A stretch of DNA of 64,000 nt from Gammaproteobacteria bacterium (GTDB lineage Bacteria; Pseudomonadota; Gammaproteobacteria; JAJFKO01). The position numbers were made by a program, and so were the translations under genes. The stretch spans positions 20,804-84,803 of the forward strand of contig JANQRR010000001.1 in assembly GCA_028284465.1 (NCBI GenBank), read 5' to 3'. Positions 54,948-63,975 of the stretch are shown here, in pieces. Within the stretch, counting starts at the first letter, position 1; every line of letters begins with the position of its first letter. Under the pieces are notes generated by a model. That model was not told where the DNA came from. It did not search any database and worked only from the letters and a program-made list of their open reading frames with translations.

Positions 54948-57900
54948 TCAATTCACATTATTTAATGCCATCGAACACTGGTCGATATGTTTTGACAGCT
55001 GCGCAACATTAGTAAATCTAAATAGCATAGTCACATCAATCTCACAATCAAATTTGTTATCTAATTCGATAGCAAATCTCGCCAAGTCTAAAGAATTAAA
55101 ACCAAGCGCATCAAAATTTGAATGAATATATTTTTGATCAACAGGGCACGGCAATTTACCTAATATTTTCTCTATAACAGTCATCACTTTGCGTTCCGTT
55201 TTATTTTCTGATGGTAATATAGAATGCATAATTTCTTTTTCATCAAATGATTTAGCAAGCTGTTGTTTGTCAACTTTACCATTTATTGTTAAAGGTAATT
55301 GCTTTACCGATATAATGTGATGAGGAATAACAGATGATGAGAATTTTACTTTTAAAGTATGATAGATTTTATTTTTATTAATATCGGCATCTGTTAAAAG
55401 GTATGCTATGATGATTGGTTGCAGCCCTGTTTTTTTAATAACAACGCTGGCTTGTTTTATATTATCAAAAGTTTCCAAAGTACGTTCTAAATGAGATAAT
55501 TTTACTCTTTGACCATTAATTTTTACTTCATCATCTTTTCTTCCCAACCATTTAAGTTCACCATTAGGTAACCAGCAACCTATATCACCTGTTTTATACA
55601 AACGATCATATGGTGTTTCTTGTGTTGTGAAAGGATTTTTAATAAATGACCCCTCGCTCAATGTGCGCTGGTTGACGTAATCTCTAGCAACCCCTACCCC
55701 ACCAATATAAATCTCACCAGGCACATTAATCGGTAAAGGCCGTAAATAGTTATCAAGAACATAGATTTTAACATTCGCTATTGGTTTGCCCACTGTTAGA
55801 TTTTCTGTTGTTTTTAATATTTTTGCGGTGCTGCATATCGTTGCTTCAGTCACTCCGTATTCATATATCACCGTTTTTTTCTGTGCTAACCAAAAGTCTA
55901 GTGTTCCTTTCACGATATTTTCTCCACCGACAACCATATATTTTAAATGTGGAAGAAAAACTTTTGGCAATACCGTCAACATTGAACCTGTCATGAGCAC
56001 ATGGCTTATTTGATATTGTTGCATAAATTTTATAATAAGCTTTGGTGCAAAAAATGTTTTTTCTTGAAAATATAAGCAAGCTCCACCGGCTAAAGCCATC
56101 GACCATTCTGCAATGGACACATCAAAATTGCATGATGCAAGCTGTAATAGCTTACTTTTATTGTCAACACATAATCGGTGAGTATAAGATAATGCTTGAT
56201 TAACCACGGAACGATGCTCAATAAGCACACCTTTAGGCTGTCCCGTCGAACCTGATGTGTGAATGATATAAGCTAGTTGAGATGATGATAAAGCTAAGTT
56301 AAGGTTATTACTTGGCATATCTTTTAATGCTAACTCATTAAGATTAATTAAAACATTATGTCGTTTAATAGTTTCATATATTCTTCTATTTGCGGTTTCC
56401 ATAGTATTCAAATCAGTCACCACAGGAATCGCGCCACTATTAGCTAACAATGAATCCAAGGTCATAATAGGTGTATTATGATCAATAGCAATGAACGCAC
56501 AACCTGACTTTAGTATCGCGAGTATGCTGATTATCATTGACACTTTGGATTTTAAAAAAAGTATGACCGGTGTTTCAGAATCCCATTTCTGAGAAACAAA
56601 ATAATGTGCTAACTGATTCGCTCGACAGTTGAGGTCTTGATATGTAATAAAGGTTCCCTTGTGAAAAATAGCTGCTGCATTAGGATTTTTCGTTACTTGG
56701 CATTCAAACAAGGTATGAATACAATGTTCAATACTATATTGTGTGTTGGTCTGATTCCAATCATACAATATTTTTTGACGATCTTTTGCAGATATGATCG
56801 GGGCATGATGCAATTGTTCATTAGGATGAGTAGTAAAATACATCATTACACGTATAACAGTATAAAGCATATTTCTTACATAGTGTTGTCCATAACGATT
56901 AACATCATAGTGCATTTCAAAATGTAATTGATCACCTTGATCAACGACTTCTAATACGATTGCATGAGGTGTTTTCAGATTTAAACTGATCGATAAATTT
57001 AATTCCGTAAATTTCCTACTTAATTGTGCACTTATATCCTGCGGCTTATAGTCAACAATGGTGTCAAATAAAACGTGATTCTTTGATAACGTTTGCCCTT
57101 TTTGTACTGGTTTTATAGGCATAAAAAGATGGCTTTTAGCTGTAAGCATTTGTTTGCGCACCTGGTGCAAATAGGTTAATGTAGTGGACGTTGGATCGAT
57201 ATTTACAACAAGCGGCAAGGTTTTCATATTCACACCAACAAAACCTTTTGTCACTTCACGCGGAAATGCTCGCACAAAGCCTACTGCCACATCATCACAG
57301 TTACTATAGTATGATAAAACCACATTCCAAGCCGCAAGTAATAACGTATTAACTGTTAAATGATGTGCTTTAATAAACTCTCGTAATTTAAGATACTCAC
57401 TCTTTGATATAACATCATAAATACAATTGATATCATAAGTCACCGACTCACTAATTGATGCTGGTCTTATAGCATATTCGCTATGCCCTTTAAATGATGC
57501 TAAACAGGCATTATTAGTCACGGGCCGTGATAACGCTTTTACTTGCGCTTGCATTTCAGCGATTGTCGGAGTCGATCTTAACGAATACGTCTTGTTTTGT
57601 ATTTTTGCTAAATACACACTAAACACATTGTCTAACACCTGACTTACTGAATTACCATCCATTAATACATGATGTCTTGTCCAGATGATTTTGTATTCGT
57701 CTTGACTAAAACGAATCACGGTAAAACGCATTAACGGTGCAATTGCTATATCAATCGAACGGCAAGCATCTTCGGTTAATAGCTGTTGATAAGTATCTCC
57801 ACGATTACGCAAATGTTGATCTGAATAATCAATAATTGTAAATGGGATAATAACGTGTTCGGCAACTTTCTGGATATACTGATTCTCAATAGGGTCATAA

Positions 57901-58103
57901 TGGATTGCTGCCCGCAATTGTTCATAATGATTAATTACAATCTGGCAGGCTTTCTGAAAAATGGTGACATCTAACAAGCTTTTAATCGATATGATAGTTT
58001 GAGCAATATAAAGTGACGGCTTATCGGCAAAATGTTGGCATTCAAAAATAATGCCTTTTTGAGTATCGTTGAGTGTATAACATTGCTCTAAGAACTTGCT
58101 CAT
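54948..58103 (-). CDS. Nonribosomal peptide synthetase module, C-A-T
   Basis: 1051 residues. An N-terminal condensation domain (HHVLMDG near residue 145), an adenylation domain (IIHTSGSTGQPKG near 618; FDVSIAEW; YGVTEATIC; TGD; final NGKVDKQQL Lys) and a carrier domain (LGFNSLDLAR, Ser near 1002). There is no thioesterase, so the product is passed to the PKS. Because the first domain is a C domain without a preceding carrier, it probably acylates the amino acid from an acyl-CoA or acyl-ACP (starter C type). By-eye reading of the specificity positions gives D-V-A-H-V-G-E-I-C-K, which matches no signature I know with confidence. First gene of the leftward cluster. Confidence 0.93.
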   Translation of the reverse strand: MSKFLEQCYTLNDTQKGIIFECQHFADKPSLYIAQTIISIKSLLDVTIFQKACQIVINHYEQLRAAIHYDPIENQYIQKVAEHVIIPFTIIDYSDQHLRNRGDTYQQLLTEDACRSIDIAIAPLMRFTVIRFSQDEYKIIWTRHHVLMDGNSVSQVLDNVFSVYLAKIQNKTYSLRSTPTIAEMQAQVKALSRPVTNNACLASFKGHSEYAIRPASISESVTYDINCIYDVISKSEYLKLREFIKAHHLTVNTLLLAAWNVVLSYYSNCDDVAVGFVRAFPREVTKGFVGVNMKTLPLVVNIDPTSTTLTYLHQVRKQMLTAKSHLFMPIKPVQKGQTLSKNHVLFDTIVDYKPQDISAQLSRKFTELNLSISLNLKTPHAIVLEVVDQGDQLHFEMHYDVNRYGQHYVRNMLYTVIRVMMYFTTHPNEQLHHAPIISAKDRQKILYDWNQTNTQYSIEHCIHTLFECQVTKNPNAAAIFHKGTFITYQDLNCRANQLAHYFVSQKWDSETPVILFLKSKVSMIISILAILKSGCAFIAIDHNTPIMTLDSLLANSGAIPVVTDLNTMETANRRIYETIKRHNVLINLNELALKDMPSNNLNLALSSSQLAYIIHTSGSTGQPKGVLIEHRSVVNQALSYTHRLCVDNKSKLLQLASCNFDVSIAEWSMALAGGACLYFQEKTFFAPKLIIKFMQQYQISHVLMTGSMLTVLPKVFLPHLKYMVVGGENIVKGTLDFWLAQKKTVIYEYGVTEATICSTAKILKTTENLTVGKPIANVKIYVLDNYLRPLPINVPGEIYIGGVGVARDYVNQRTLSEGSFIKNPFTTQETPYDRLYKTGDIGCWLPNGELKWLGRKDDEVKINGQRVKLSHLERTLETFDNIKQASVVIKKTGLQPIIIAYLLTDADINKNKIYHTLKVKFSSSVIPHHIISVKQLPLTINGKVDKQQLAKSFDEKEIMHSILPSENKTERKVMTVIEKILGKLPCPVDQKYIHSNFDALGFNSLDLARFAIELDNKFDCEIDVTMLFRFTNVAQLSKHIDQCSMALNNVN

Positions 58104-59440
58104 GGGGATTAACTGCCATCATTAATAATGTATTCAATTAAAGTACACGCACATAAACAAGGCTAGAACAAATCCATTTCCTCTGTTCTTTTGTTCATGA
58201 ATAGATTTGTTATTCCATTTATTCAACTCGTTTACTTCCGATATGAAGTATATGTAACCAATCGGTTGACAAGTTGATGGATGGTAAATAATTTTACAGA
58301 ATATTTTATGCAAAATCAAGCCCTTTACAACCTAATTAGTTTATCATAAGGATAATATTTCTTGTCTGCTAGTCGTTTTAACGACTATACCCAGCTCCAC
58401 ACCTTTAGTGTACTAAATGATTTGATCGACCTTGAAGTAGGCGCAGTTAACCTCAAATGGCTAAGTGAATATGCTTGCAATGGCATTGAGCAAAAGCAGC
58501 GATGATGAAAACTGCTCTTACGTCAGTGATGAGTTTAATGTTTGAGGCAAACTCTTGCATTTTATTACGCATTTGTTTTTGAGCCGATATGCGTCGTACA
58601 ATGACTTTGCTTCAATGAATTGACCATGAACGAGATACATGTGGATTTTACGCTGAATATCATGGGGTAGTTGCTGATATATCATATCTTTCTCACTTTA
58701 AACAAAATAAAAGCGTATAAAATACATCCTTGCACTTTATACGCGCCAAAAATATGTGTCATCCATGCGTGGCTTTGTTCCATGCCCCTATTGTGAGTAC
58801 CATCAATCCTTGTATTTGAGGCTCCATCTTTATTTTCTTTTATCCTATGAGTAGTTTACCAATATAACCAAATAAACTGTATAAGAAATAAGCGCTTTTT
58901 ATTGTAAGAAATTGACCATATAAATTGTCTCGTGAAGATAAGCTTAAACTTCAGTTTTTTAGTGCTTAATTGAAAGACTACTCCCCTACTCTTCTTTATT
59001 TTTATATTAAAAATCAAAAACTTAGAGAATCCATAAGGCATCAAAGAATCAAGTTGGATCTATCTGACCAAACTAAAAAATGGGTTTTACAATCATATGA
59101 TAAGTAAGGTAATGATAAAATAATCGATGCTCTGTTGAAAATTAGCTATAAAAAAGACAGATGAAGGCATTTCCATTATAGCTTCAATATCATTCGCACA
59201 ATTACCGAGTTCTTGTTGAAATCCTGCGGCCTTAGAAATCGAACTAGATAAAAGGTATAGACTAAAACTATAATGGATAATCAAAAACCAGTGGAATTGA
59301 TTCGCCTCGCAAATTTTTGCCATCGGCCGCGGCTTACAGGATATTTTTGCTAAGCCTTGAATTATAATCGTATCACTATAATGTTAAAAACACAATTGCA
59401 ACCATTTTACTAAACTACATCATCATTATTTTAAAAAGTT
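58104..59440. other. Low-coding 1.3-kb region between NRPS and plasmid maintenance genes
   Basis: No solid gene. Broken frames resembling decayed genes occur on both strands (plus-strand LSASRFNDYTQLHTFSVLNDLIDL near 58365). One 55-codon frame is listed separately. Frames at 58856-59044 and 59093-59323 lack ribosome sites and look like chance ORFs. It contains the promoter region of the NRPS cluster just left of 58320. Confidence 0.4.
58518..58685 (-). CDS. Short frame with F-box-like segment, probably a remnant
   Basis: 55 codons. The segment YQQLPHDIQRKIHMYLVHGQF has the L-P-x(2)-I-x(2)-I-x(2)-Y-L spacing of an F-box-like motif, which Legionella effectors use to enter host ubiquitin ligases. 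The frame ends early and no downstream effector domain follows, so it is most likely a fragment. Family match is weak. Confidence 0.25.
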   Translation of the reverse strand: MIYQQLPHDIQRKIHMYLVHGQFIEAKSLYDAYRLKNKCVIKCKSLPQTLNSSLT

Positions 59441-60352
59441 TTAAGTCAGCTTATTAATATTTAACATTTGTCTTATTAGTGCTTCCATGTCTTCAAATGA
59501 TCGTACACTTAATTTTATATGCCCTTTTCCTTGTTTATTAAAAGATAATTTCACATTTGCATTAAAAAGAGCTTTTAATTTACTTCTCCAATTTTCAAGA
59601 TTTTGTCTTTGTCGTTCATCAATAATAAAATTTTTAACAATATCTTTTTTAGTTAACTTATTATCAAGAATGTGGCGTTTATACTCTTCTGTTTCTCTTA
59701 CAGACATCTCTTTTTCTATTATCAAATTACAAACACTAATTTGATCATCAGAAGTCAATGTCAGTAAGACTTTTGCGTGACCCATACTGATCTTGCCAGA
59801 TGAAACATGATTTTTTACGAAGTCTGTTAATTGCCTTAGTCTTAGAATATTCGTAATATGCGACCTTGATTTCCCTATCCTTTTTGCTATTTCATCATGT
59901 GATAAGCCAAATTCGCTAATTAATCGATCGAATGCATCTGCTTCTTCCATTGGATTTAAATCTTCACGCTGAACATTTTCAATAATGCCAGAAGCCATTG
60001 CAGTAGCGTTGTCTATATCACATTCAATAACTGGAACCTTGGTAATTCCAAGTTGTTTAGCAGCACGTAAACGACGTTCTCCAGCTATTAGTTCAAGTTT
60101 ATTGTTGATTTTCCTCACAATTAAAGGTTGCAGTATCCCATTCAGCTTAATGCTAGACGCTAGCTCCATAAGCTTTGCTTGTGAGAATGATTTTCTCGCT
60201 TGAAAAGGTGATGGATTAATTTCACTAATCTTCACATAGTTAATTTGGTTAGAATTATTTTTTTTAGTGCTAAACTTTTTATTATCACTAGCCGAAAAGA
60301 TAGCATCAAGCCCCATTGAGATTGATGATTGATTAGAGTTGATATCACTCAT
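59441..60352 (-). CDS. ParB-family partition protein (second copy)
   Basis: 303 residues. ParB core: KISEINPSPFQARKSFSQAKLMELASSIKLNGILQPLIVRK, then ELIAGERRLRAAKQLGITKVPVIECD (ParB nuclease/CTPase fold with the GERR motif) and IENVQREDLNPMEEADAFDRLI plus HTH GLSHDEIAKRIGKSRSHITNILRLRQL. This is the chromosomal/ParB-Spo0J type. It overlaps the initiator gene stop by 8 bp. The other ParB homologue in the operon differs strongly, so two centromere-binding proteins coexist. Confidence 0.92.
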   Translation of the reverse strand: MSDINSNQSSISMGLDAIFSASDNKKFSTKKNNSNQINYVKISEINPSPFQARKSFSQAKLMELASSIKLNGILQPLIVRKINNKLELIAGERRLRAAKQLGITKVPVIECDIDNATAMASGIIENVQREDLNPMEEADAFDRLISEFGLSHDEIAKRIGKSRSHITNILRLRQLTDFVKNHVSSGKISMGHAKVLLTLTSDDQISVCNLIIEKEMSVRETEEYKRHILDNKLTKKDIVKNFIIDERQRQNLENWRSKLKALFNANVKLSFNKQGKGHIKLSVRSFEDMEALIRQMLNINKLT

Positions 60353-61160
60353 AGCTAACCCACTTATAAGCTAGTTTCTTACGATTTACATGAACATAGA
60401 ACTTTTTATCAATAAATATATCTTGTTCTAAAAAACCTATTTTGACTAATTCAATAAGTGCGTTTATTAGCATTGCTTTAAAGTGCTTAAATTCTTTTGT
60501 TTTTGAACCCGATAATTCCATTAATTTTGAAATGTGAATTGGTTTAGGATCAGCATGTGTAGAATAAAATGCATGTAACCACTTTGCTAGTAGTTTTAAT
60601 TTTTTTCTTTGCTCCCAATTTATTTTTGAATACATACGACCTAAGACGGCAAAGAGACGCACGATCTCAGGTTCAAGCCATACTACAAGGTTTTTTAATT
60701 TTGTTCTATCACTATCAAACCATTCATATTTTCTAATTAATGAAAATACTATACCTTGTTTGAAGTCACGATTATAGATTTTTAAAGTAGATGCTGACAT
60801 TCTATCTAATGCTCTTATCAAACTATCTTTATACTGAGTACGCTTAGGCCAGCCTAGTTGTGATAGGAATGTATATGGTTTAAAATGTATTTCTTCAGTC
60901 TGATTTTTCGATGCTAAATAAATTAATTGAAGCCATACATCTTCATCATCTTGTCTTAATTCTTCACCTGTATAGAACATTTCTGTTGATTTAAAAGTAC
61001 AGAGTTTTTTATCTTTTAAATTTTCGCGCTGCCTATTATGATTTGATATATTAAATAGAGATGATCTTAGCATATCATTTGGAATAATCCTCTTATCTAT
61101 AGGCACATGTGGTAAAACAAAATTTATTTTAGTTTGTGCATCCAATGCAGCTTTTGACAT
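60345..61160 (-). CDS. TrfA-like plasmid replication initiator
   Basis: 271 residues. PNDMLRSSLFNIS..., FYTGEELRQDDEDVWLQLIYLASK and FLSQLGWPKRTQYKDSLIRALDRMSASTLKI are the conserved pattern of the TrfA initiator family (RK2-type, two winged-helix domains). It should bind iterons and load the host helicase. Iterons of 17 bp spaced 22-23 bp and DnaA boxes lie to the right of parA (63433-63923), fitting this type. Located between the two parB-like genes, so replication and partition are transcribed together. Confidence 0.85.
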   Translation of the reverse strand: MSKAALDAQTKINFVLPHVPIDKRIIPNDMLRSSLFNISNHNRQRENLKDKKLCTFKSTEMFYTGEELRQDDEDVWLQLIYLASKNQTEEIHFKPYTFLSQLGWPKRTQYKDSLIRALDRMSASTLKIYNRDFKQGIVFSLIRKYEWFDSDRTKLKNLVVWLEPEIVRLFAVLGRMYSKINWEQRKKLKLLAKWLHAFYSTHADPKPIHISKLMELSGSKTKEFKHFKAMLINALIELVKIGFLEQDIFIDKKFYVHVNRKKLAYKWVSYE

Positions 61161-61165
61161 GATGT

Positions 61166-62185
61166 TTATTCCTCTTTCAGAAATTGTTCTAAAAATTTTT
61201 CAAATCTTTCGTGAAGAACTTCTAAATCTTTTCCTTGAAATATTTGCCTTTTTAGAATTAGAGAAACATCACCATTTGATTGAAGCTTCGTCTTATAGAT
61301 TAGCTGATCAGAGCTATCACGTTTTTCGTACAAGTGCTTATGTGTATTTGACTTGTTAATAGTGGGTGCTAAATATGTATGTATGTACCTTTTTAAATTC
61401 GAAGTGGTCACGGTACTATTACTGATCTTTGGAGCTAAGTGAATTAAGACATCTAAAGTATCCTTATCTTTCGATAAAGAGGCTAATTTCCTGACCATAT
61501 GGTTCGATAGCATTTTATAATTGCTAATTGCTTCTCGGAGTTTCTCAGGAACTCTTAAATAAGCCATAAGATCGTTAAATGTTTGTTTATTAAGTCCGTG
61601 TGCACGACACAATTCCGATTCATTTTGAAAGACTCCACCATCTATTAGTGCTCTATAACTCAGAGCCTTCGCATAATTACTAAGGTTTACTCTATCATTC
61701 TCTTCCCTTTGACATATTGATGCTTGCTGATCAGTAAGATTCTTGTATATTGCTTTGAGCTTTAACTTTACGATCTGTGCAGCTTGCCATCTTCTATTGC
61801 CGAAAATAATTTCATATTTATGTGGAGTGTTTTGTGTATTTTTTCTAACTAAAATTGGTAACTGCTGTCCATGGGTTTTTAAAGATTCAGCAAGTGCTTT
61901 AATATTACCAAGTTCATCGTGTGGCCTGTCAGAAAACTGCCAAAGTATGCAATCGTCAGGCTCAATTGTTAATAGTTTGTCAGCTGTGTTTTTTTGTTCT
62001 TTATTCTTCTCTAAATTTGATCTGGTATATAGATTATCAAATGGGTCATTGGTGCTGTTCCTATCCTTATTTGATGATTCAACAGTATTTTCAGTAAAAG
62101 AAGGTTCTACTGCAACTTTAGTAATATTATCTATATTAACATCTAATACGCAGGCCATAGCGGATTTTGGTTTTTTCTTTGACAT
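61166..62185 (-). CDS. parB: ParB-family partition protein (first copy)
   Basis: 339 residues. ParB N-domain with LWQFSDRPHDELGNIKALAESLKTHGQQLPILVRK and KYEIIFGNRRWQAAQIVKLKLKAIYKNLTDQQASICQREENDRVNLSNYAKALSYRALIDGG, then an HTH (NESELCRAHGLNKQTFNDLMAYLRVPEKLREAI). Typical of P1-type or large-plasmid ParB. Start overlaps the parA stop by one base (TAATG), indicating coupled translation. Confidence 0.9.
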   Translation of the reverse strand: MSKKKPKSAMACVLDVNIDNITKVAVEPSFTENTVESSNKDRNSTNDPFDNLYTRSNLEKNKEQKNTADKLLTIEPDDCILWQFSDRPHDELGNIKALAESLKTHGQQLPILVRKNTQNTPHKYEIIFGNRRWQAAQIVKLKLKAIYKNLTDQQASICQREENDRVNLSNYAKALSYRALIDGGVFQNESELCRAHGLNKQTFNDLMAYLRVPEKLREAISNYKMLSNHMVRKLASLSKDKDTLDVLIHLAPKISNSTVTTSNLKRYIHTYLAPTINKSNTHKHLYEKRDSSDQLIYKTKLQSNGDVSLILKRQIFQGKDLEVLHERFEKFLEQFLKEE

Positions 62186-63357
62186 TAGGCCGCCTCTCTA
62201 TATTGTGCTGAGTCCCAAACTTGCTTTATTAAAAATTCAACTTCCTTTGTGACTTCATCAATGTTGCTAAGCGCCCGATTGAATGTTTTTCTATCATTCG
62301 GATGTATTTCGGCTTCCAAAATTGTTTGCATGTTTGCTGTTGCTTTCGAAACGGCTTCTGTATCTATCATGGAATTTGTTAGTAATAGTTCACCAAAAAA
62401 TTTTTTGATGAAATCTGAAATATCTTTGGATTGTGCTGAATACGGTTTATTTTTGTTAAGCAGTAAGCGAATAAACTGATAATCTATCTTAGGTAGTCGA
62501 TCTAGAGTTTCATAAGCCATACTAGCAAATTGAATTGTGCTACAGTAATCAACCCCTGATGCCAATAAGGGAATAATGAGGCCATCTACCGCAAAAAGTA
62601 CATTTACTGTTATAAAGCCCAATGATGGTGGTGTATCAAGAATTATAATATCGTAATTGTGTTCGACACTATTCAGTGCATCTTTAAGTCGAGCGTAGAA
62701 TGGAAATAATTCACCTGTTTTTTGGCGATGTTCGTAGATTTGATTGGGTACAACCATTTCAGCATTGTATAAAGTTAAATTTGCAGGAATTATATCTAGT
62801 CCATCCCAATGAGTTGGAATGATGGAATTAGCCAAATCTTTCGTTTCTCCAGTTATTATGTTTAATAATGTTTGTTCTGAACGTATATCTAAATCAGGAA
62901 TGAATCCCCCTCCTAAGTAGGTCGATGTTCCTTGATTGTCTGAATCGATTAAAAGAACTTTATACCCCATTAAAGCGAAAGATTGGGAAAGTGTTAAAGA
63001 GGTGTATGACTTCCCTACTCCTCCCTTAAAATTTGTTATCCCTATGATTGCAGTTTTTGCCCCTTTTGGTTTAGATGGCCTTAGATTAAGATAGTCTCTA
63101 ATTTTATTTATTTCTTTTAAATTGTAAATTCGTTCTGTACGTTTGCCATTTTTCTTTGTTCTTGCTTTTTTTATTTTTCCCTGCGTTTCAAGAGAACGTA
63201 AATTTTGTGGTGTTCTACCAATCATTTTTGCGGCGTCAGAGATTCCCCATTCTTTCAATACTTTTTTATTATTGGGACTTACAGCTTGCTGCCTAAAAAT
63301 TTCCAAGGATTTTGAACCTTTGTCATAAAGTTCTTTAAACATCGCTAATGCTGACAT
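62185..63357 (-). CDS. parA: ParA partition ATPase (type Ia, with N-terminal HTH)
   Basis: About 390 residues from ATG 63357, chosen because an AGAGGT ribosome site precedes it; the open frame extends further upstream into the operator palindrome. An N-terminal MerR-like HTH (about 35-60) is followed by the deviant Walker A KGGVGKS (111-117), LLIDSDNQGTSTYLGGG and DIIILDTPPSLGF. ParA of this type both segregates the plasmid and represses its own promoter. First gene of the parA-parB-trfA-parB2 operon. Confidence 0.93.
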   Translation of the reverse strand: MSALAMFKELYDKGSKSLEIFRQQAVSPNNKKVLKEWGISDAAKMIGRTPQNLRSLETQGKIKKARTKKNGKRTERIYNLKEINKIRDYLNLRPSKPKGAKTAIIGITNFKGGVGKSYTSLTLSQSFALMGYKVLLIDSDNQGTSTYLGGGFIPDLDIRSEQTLLNIITGETKDLANSIIPTHWDGLDIIPANLTLYNAEMVVPNQIYEHRQKTGELFPFYARLKDALNSVEHNYDIIILDTPPSLGFITVNVLFAVDGLIIPLLASGVDYCSTIQFASMAYETLDRLPKIDYQFIRLLLNKNKPYSAQSKDISDFIKKFFGELLLTNSMIDTEAVSKATANMQTILEAEIHPNDRKTFNRALSNIDEVTKEVEFLIKQVWDSAQYREAA

Positions 63358-63428
63358 TCCACGACCTCTTTGCAATTTTTTAAAGTATTTCTCAAAAATA
63401 GCAAAATGAAATAATAATTGCAAATTAG

Positions 63429-63479
63429 ATCCTGTGGATAATGTGGACATGCAAACATTGTCCACATTATCCACAGGAT
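63429..63479. promoter_or_regulatory. 21-bp-arm perfect palindrome with two inverted DnaA boxes
   Basis: Perfect inverted repeat: 21-bp arms at 63429-63449 and 63459-63479 with a 9-nt loop. Each arm contains a consensus DnaA box (TTATCCACA at 63467-63475, its complement at 63433-63441) plus a second TGTGGA element. It overlaps the far upstream part of the parA frame. Likely a combined parA operator and DnaA/initiator site of the plasmid origin. Confidence 0.8.
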
Positions 63480-63518
63480 AGTTATAATTAGTTAATAGTT
63501 ATTTATATTGTTATATAT

Positions 63519-63923
63519 AGCCGGTCAGAATGTAATTGATAGTCGTTCAATATGTAATATATGGTCGGTCAGAATATACTTACTAAGTCGCTCAGAATGT
63601 AACGTTTTATTGTTTGTTATCCACATAAAAAAGTTATCCACAAAAACTGTATTATTTTTAATTATTAAATACTATTATTTTAATGGAAAATATTTGTTTT
63701 GCATAATTGCTTTGAAATACTTTTTAGATTAATAGTAAAAAAGTGTTTAATTATTTTTTGTATGATTTTTTTCTTTTTTACAAATAATGTCTGTGAAATA
63801 AAATGATCTGGCTTAGATAGTTGATATTCGAAATTTTAGATGAAAATGATATGAGGATTTTTTTAACGAGAAAACATGTCCGAAGTTTCGGACACATGAT
63901 CTTAAAGGTCGGTCAGAATGTAT
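63519..63923. other. oriV: Iteron-type plasmid origin region (oriV)
   Basis: Five copies of a 17-bp iteron close to GGTCGGTCAGAATGTAA start at 63519, 63541, 63563, 63586 and 63907. The first four are spaced 22, 22 and 23 bp, about two helical turns, as in RK2 oriV, and the initiator gene nearby is TrfA-like. Two further DnaA boxes TTATCCACA lie at about 63620-63650 (GTTATCCACATAAAAAAG and AGTTATCCACAAAAAC), and the DNA is AT-rich beyond. Together with the palindrome this is a complete origin layout. Confidence 0.82.
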
Positions 63924-63975
63924 TAATGTTTATGGATCGGTTTAAACTCTGTGAATATGTCCGAAGCTTCGGACA
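63877..63975. repeat. Two 18-bp palindromes, candidate parS sites
   Basis: TGTCCGAAGTTTCGGACA (63877-63894) and TGTCCGAAGCTTCGGACA (63958-63975), differing at one central base, 81 bp apart, each followed by the same ATGATCT stretch. Inverted repeats of 16-18 bp near parAB and origin are typical of ParB-binding centromeres. Confidence 0.65.

Noticed and set aside
59093..59323. 76-codon minus-strand hydrophobic frame
   Set aside because: No translation signal and no homology recognised; likely chance or debris.
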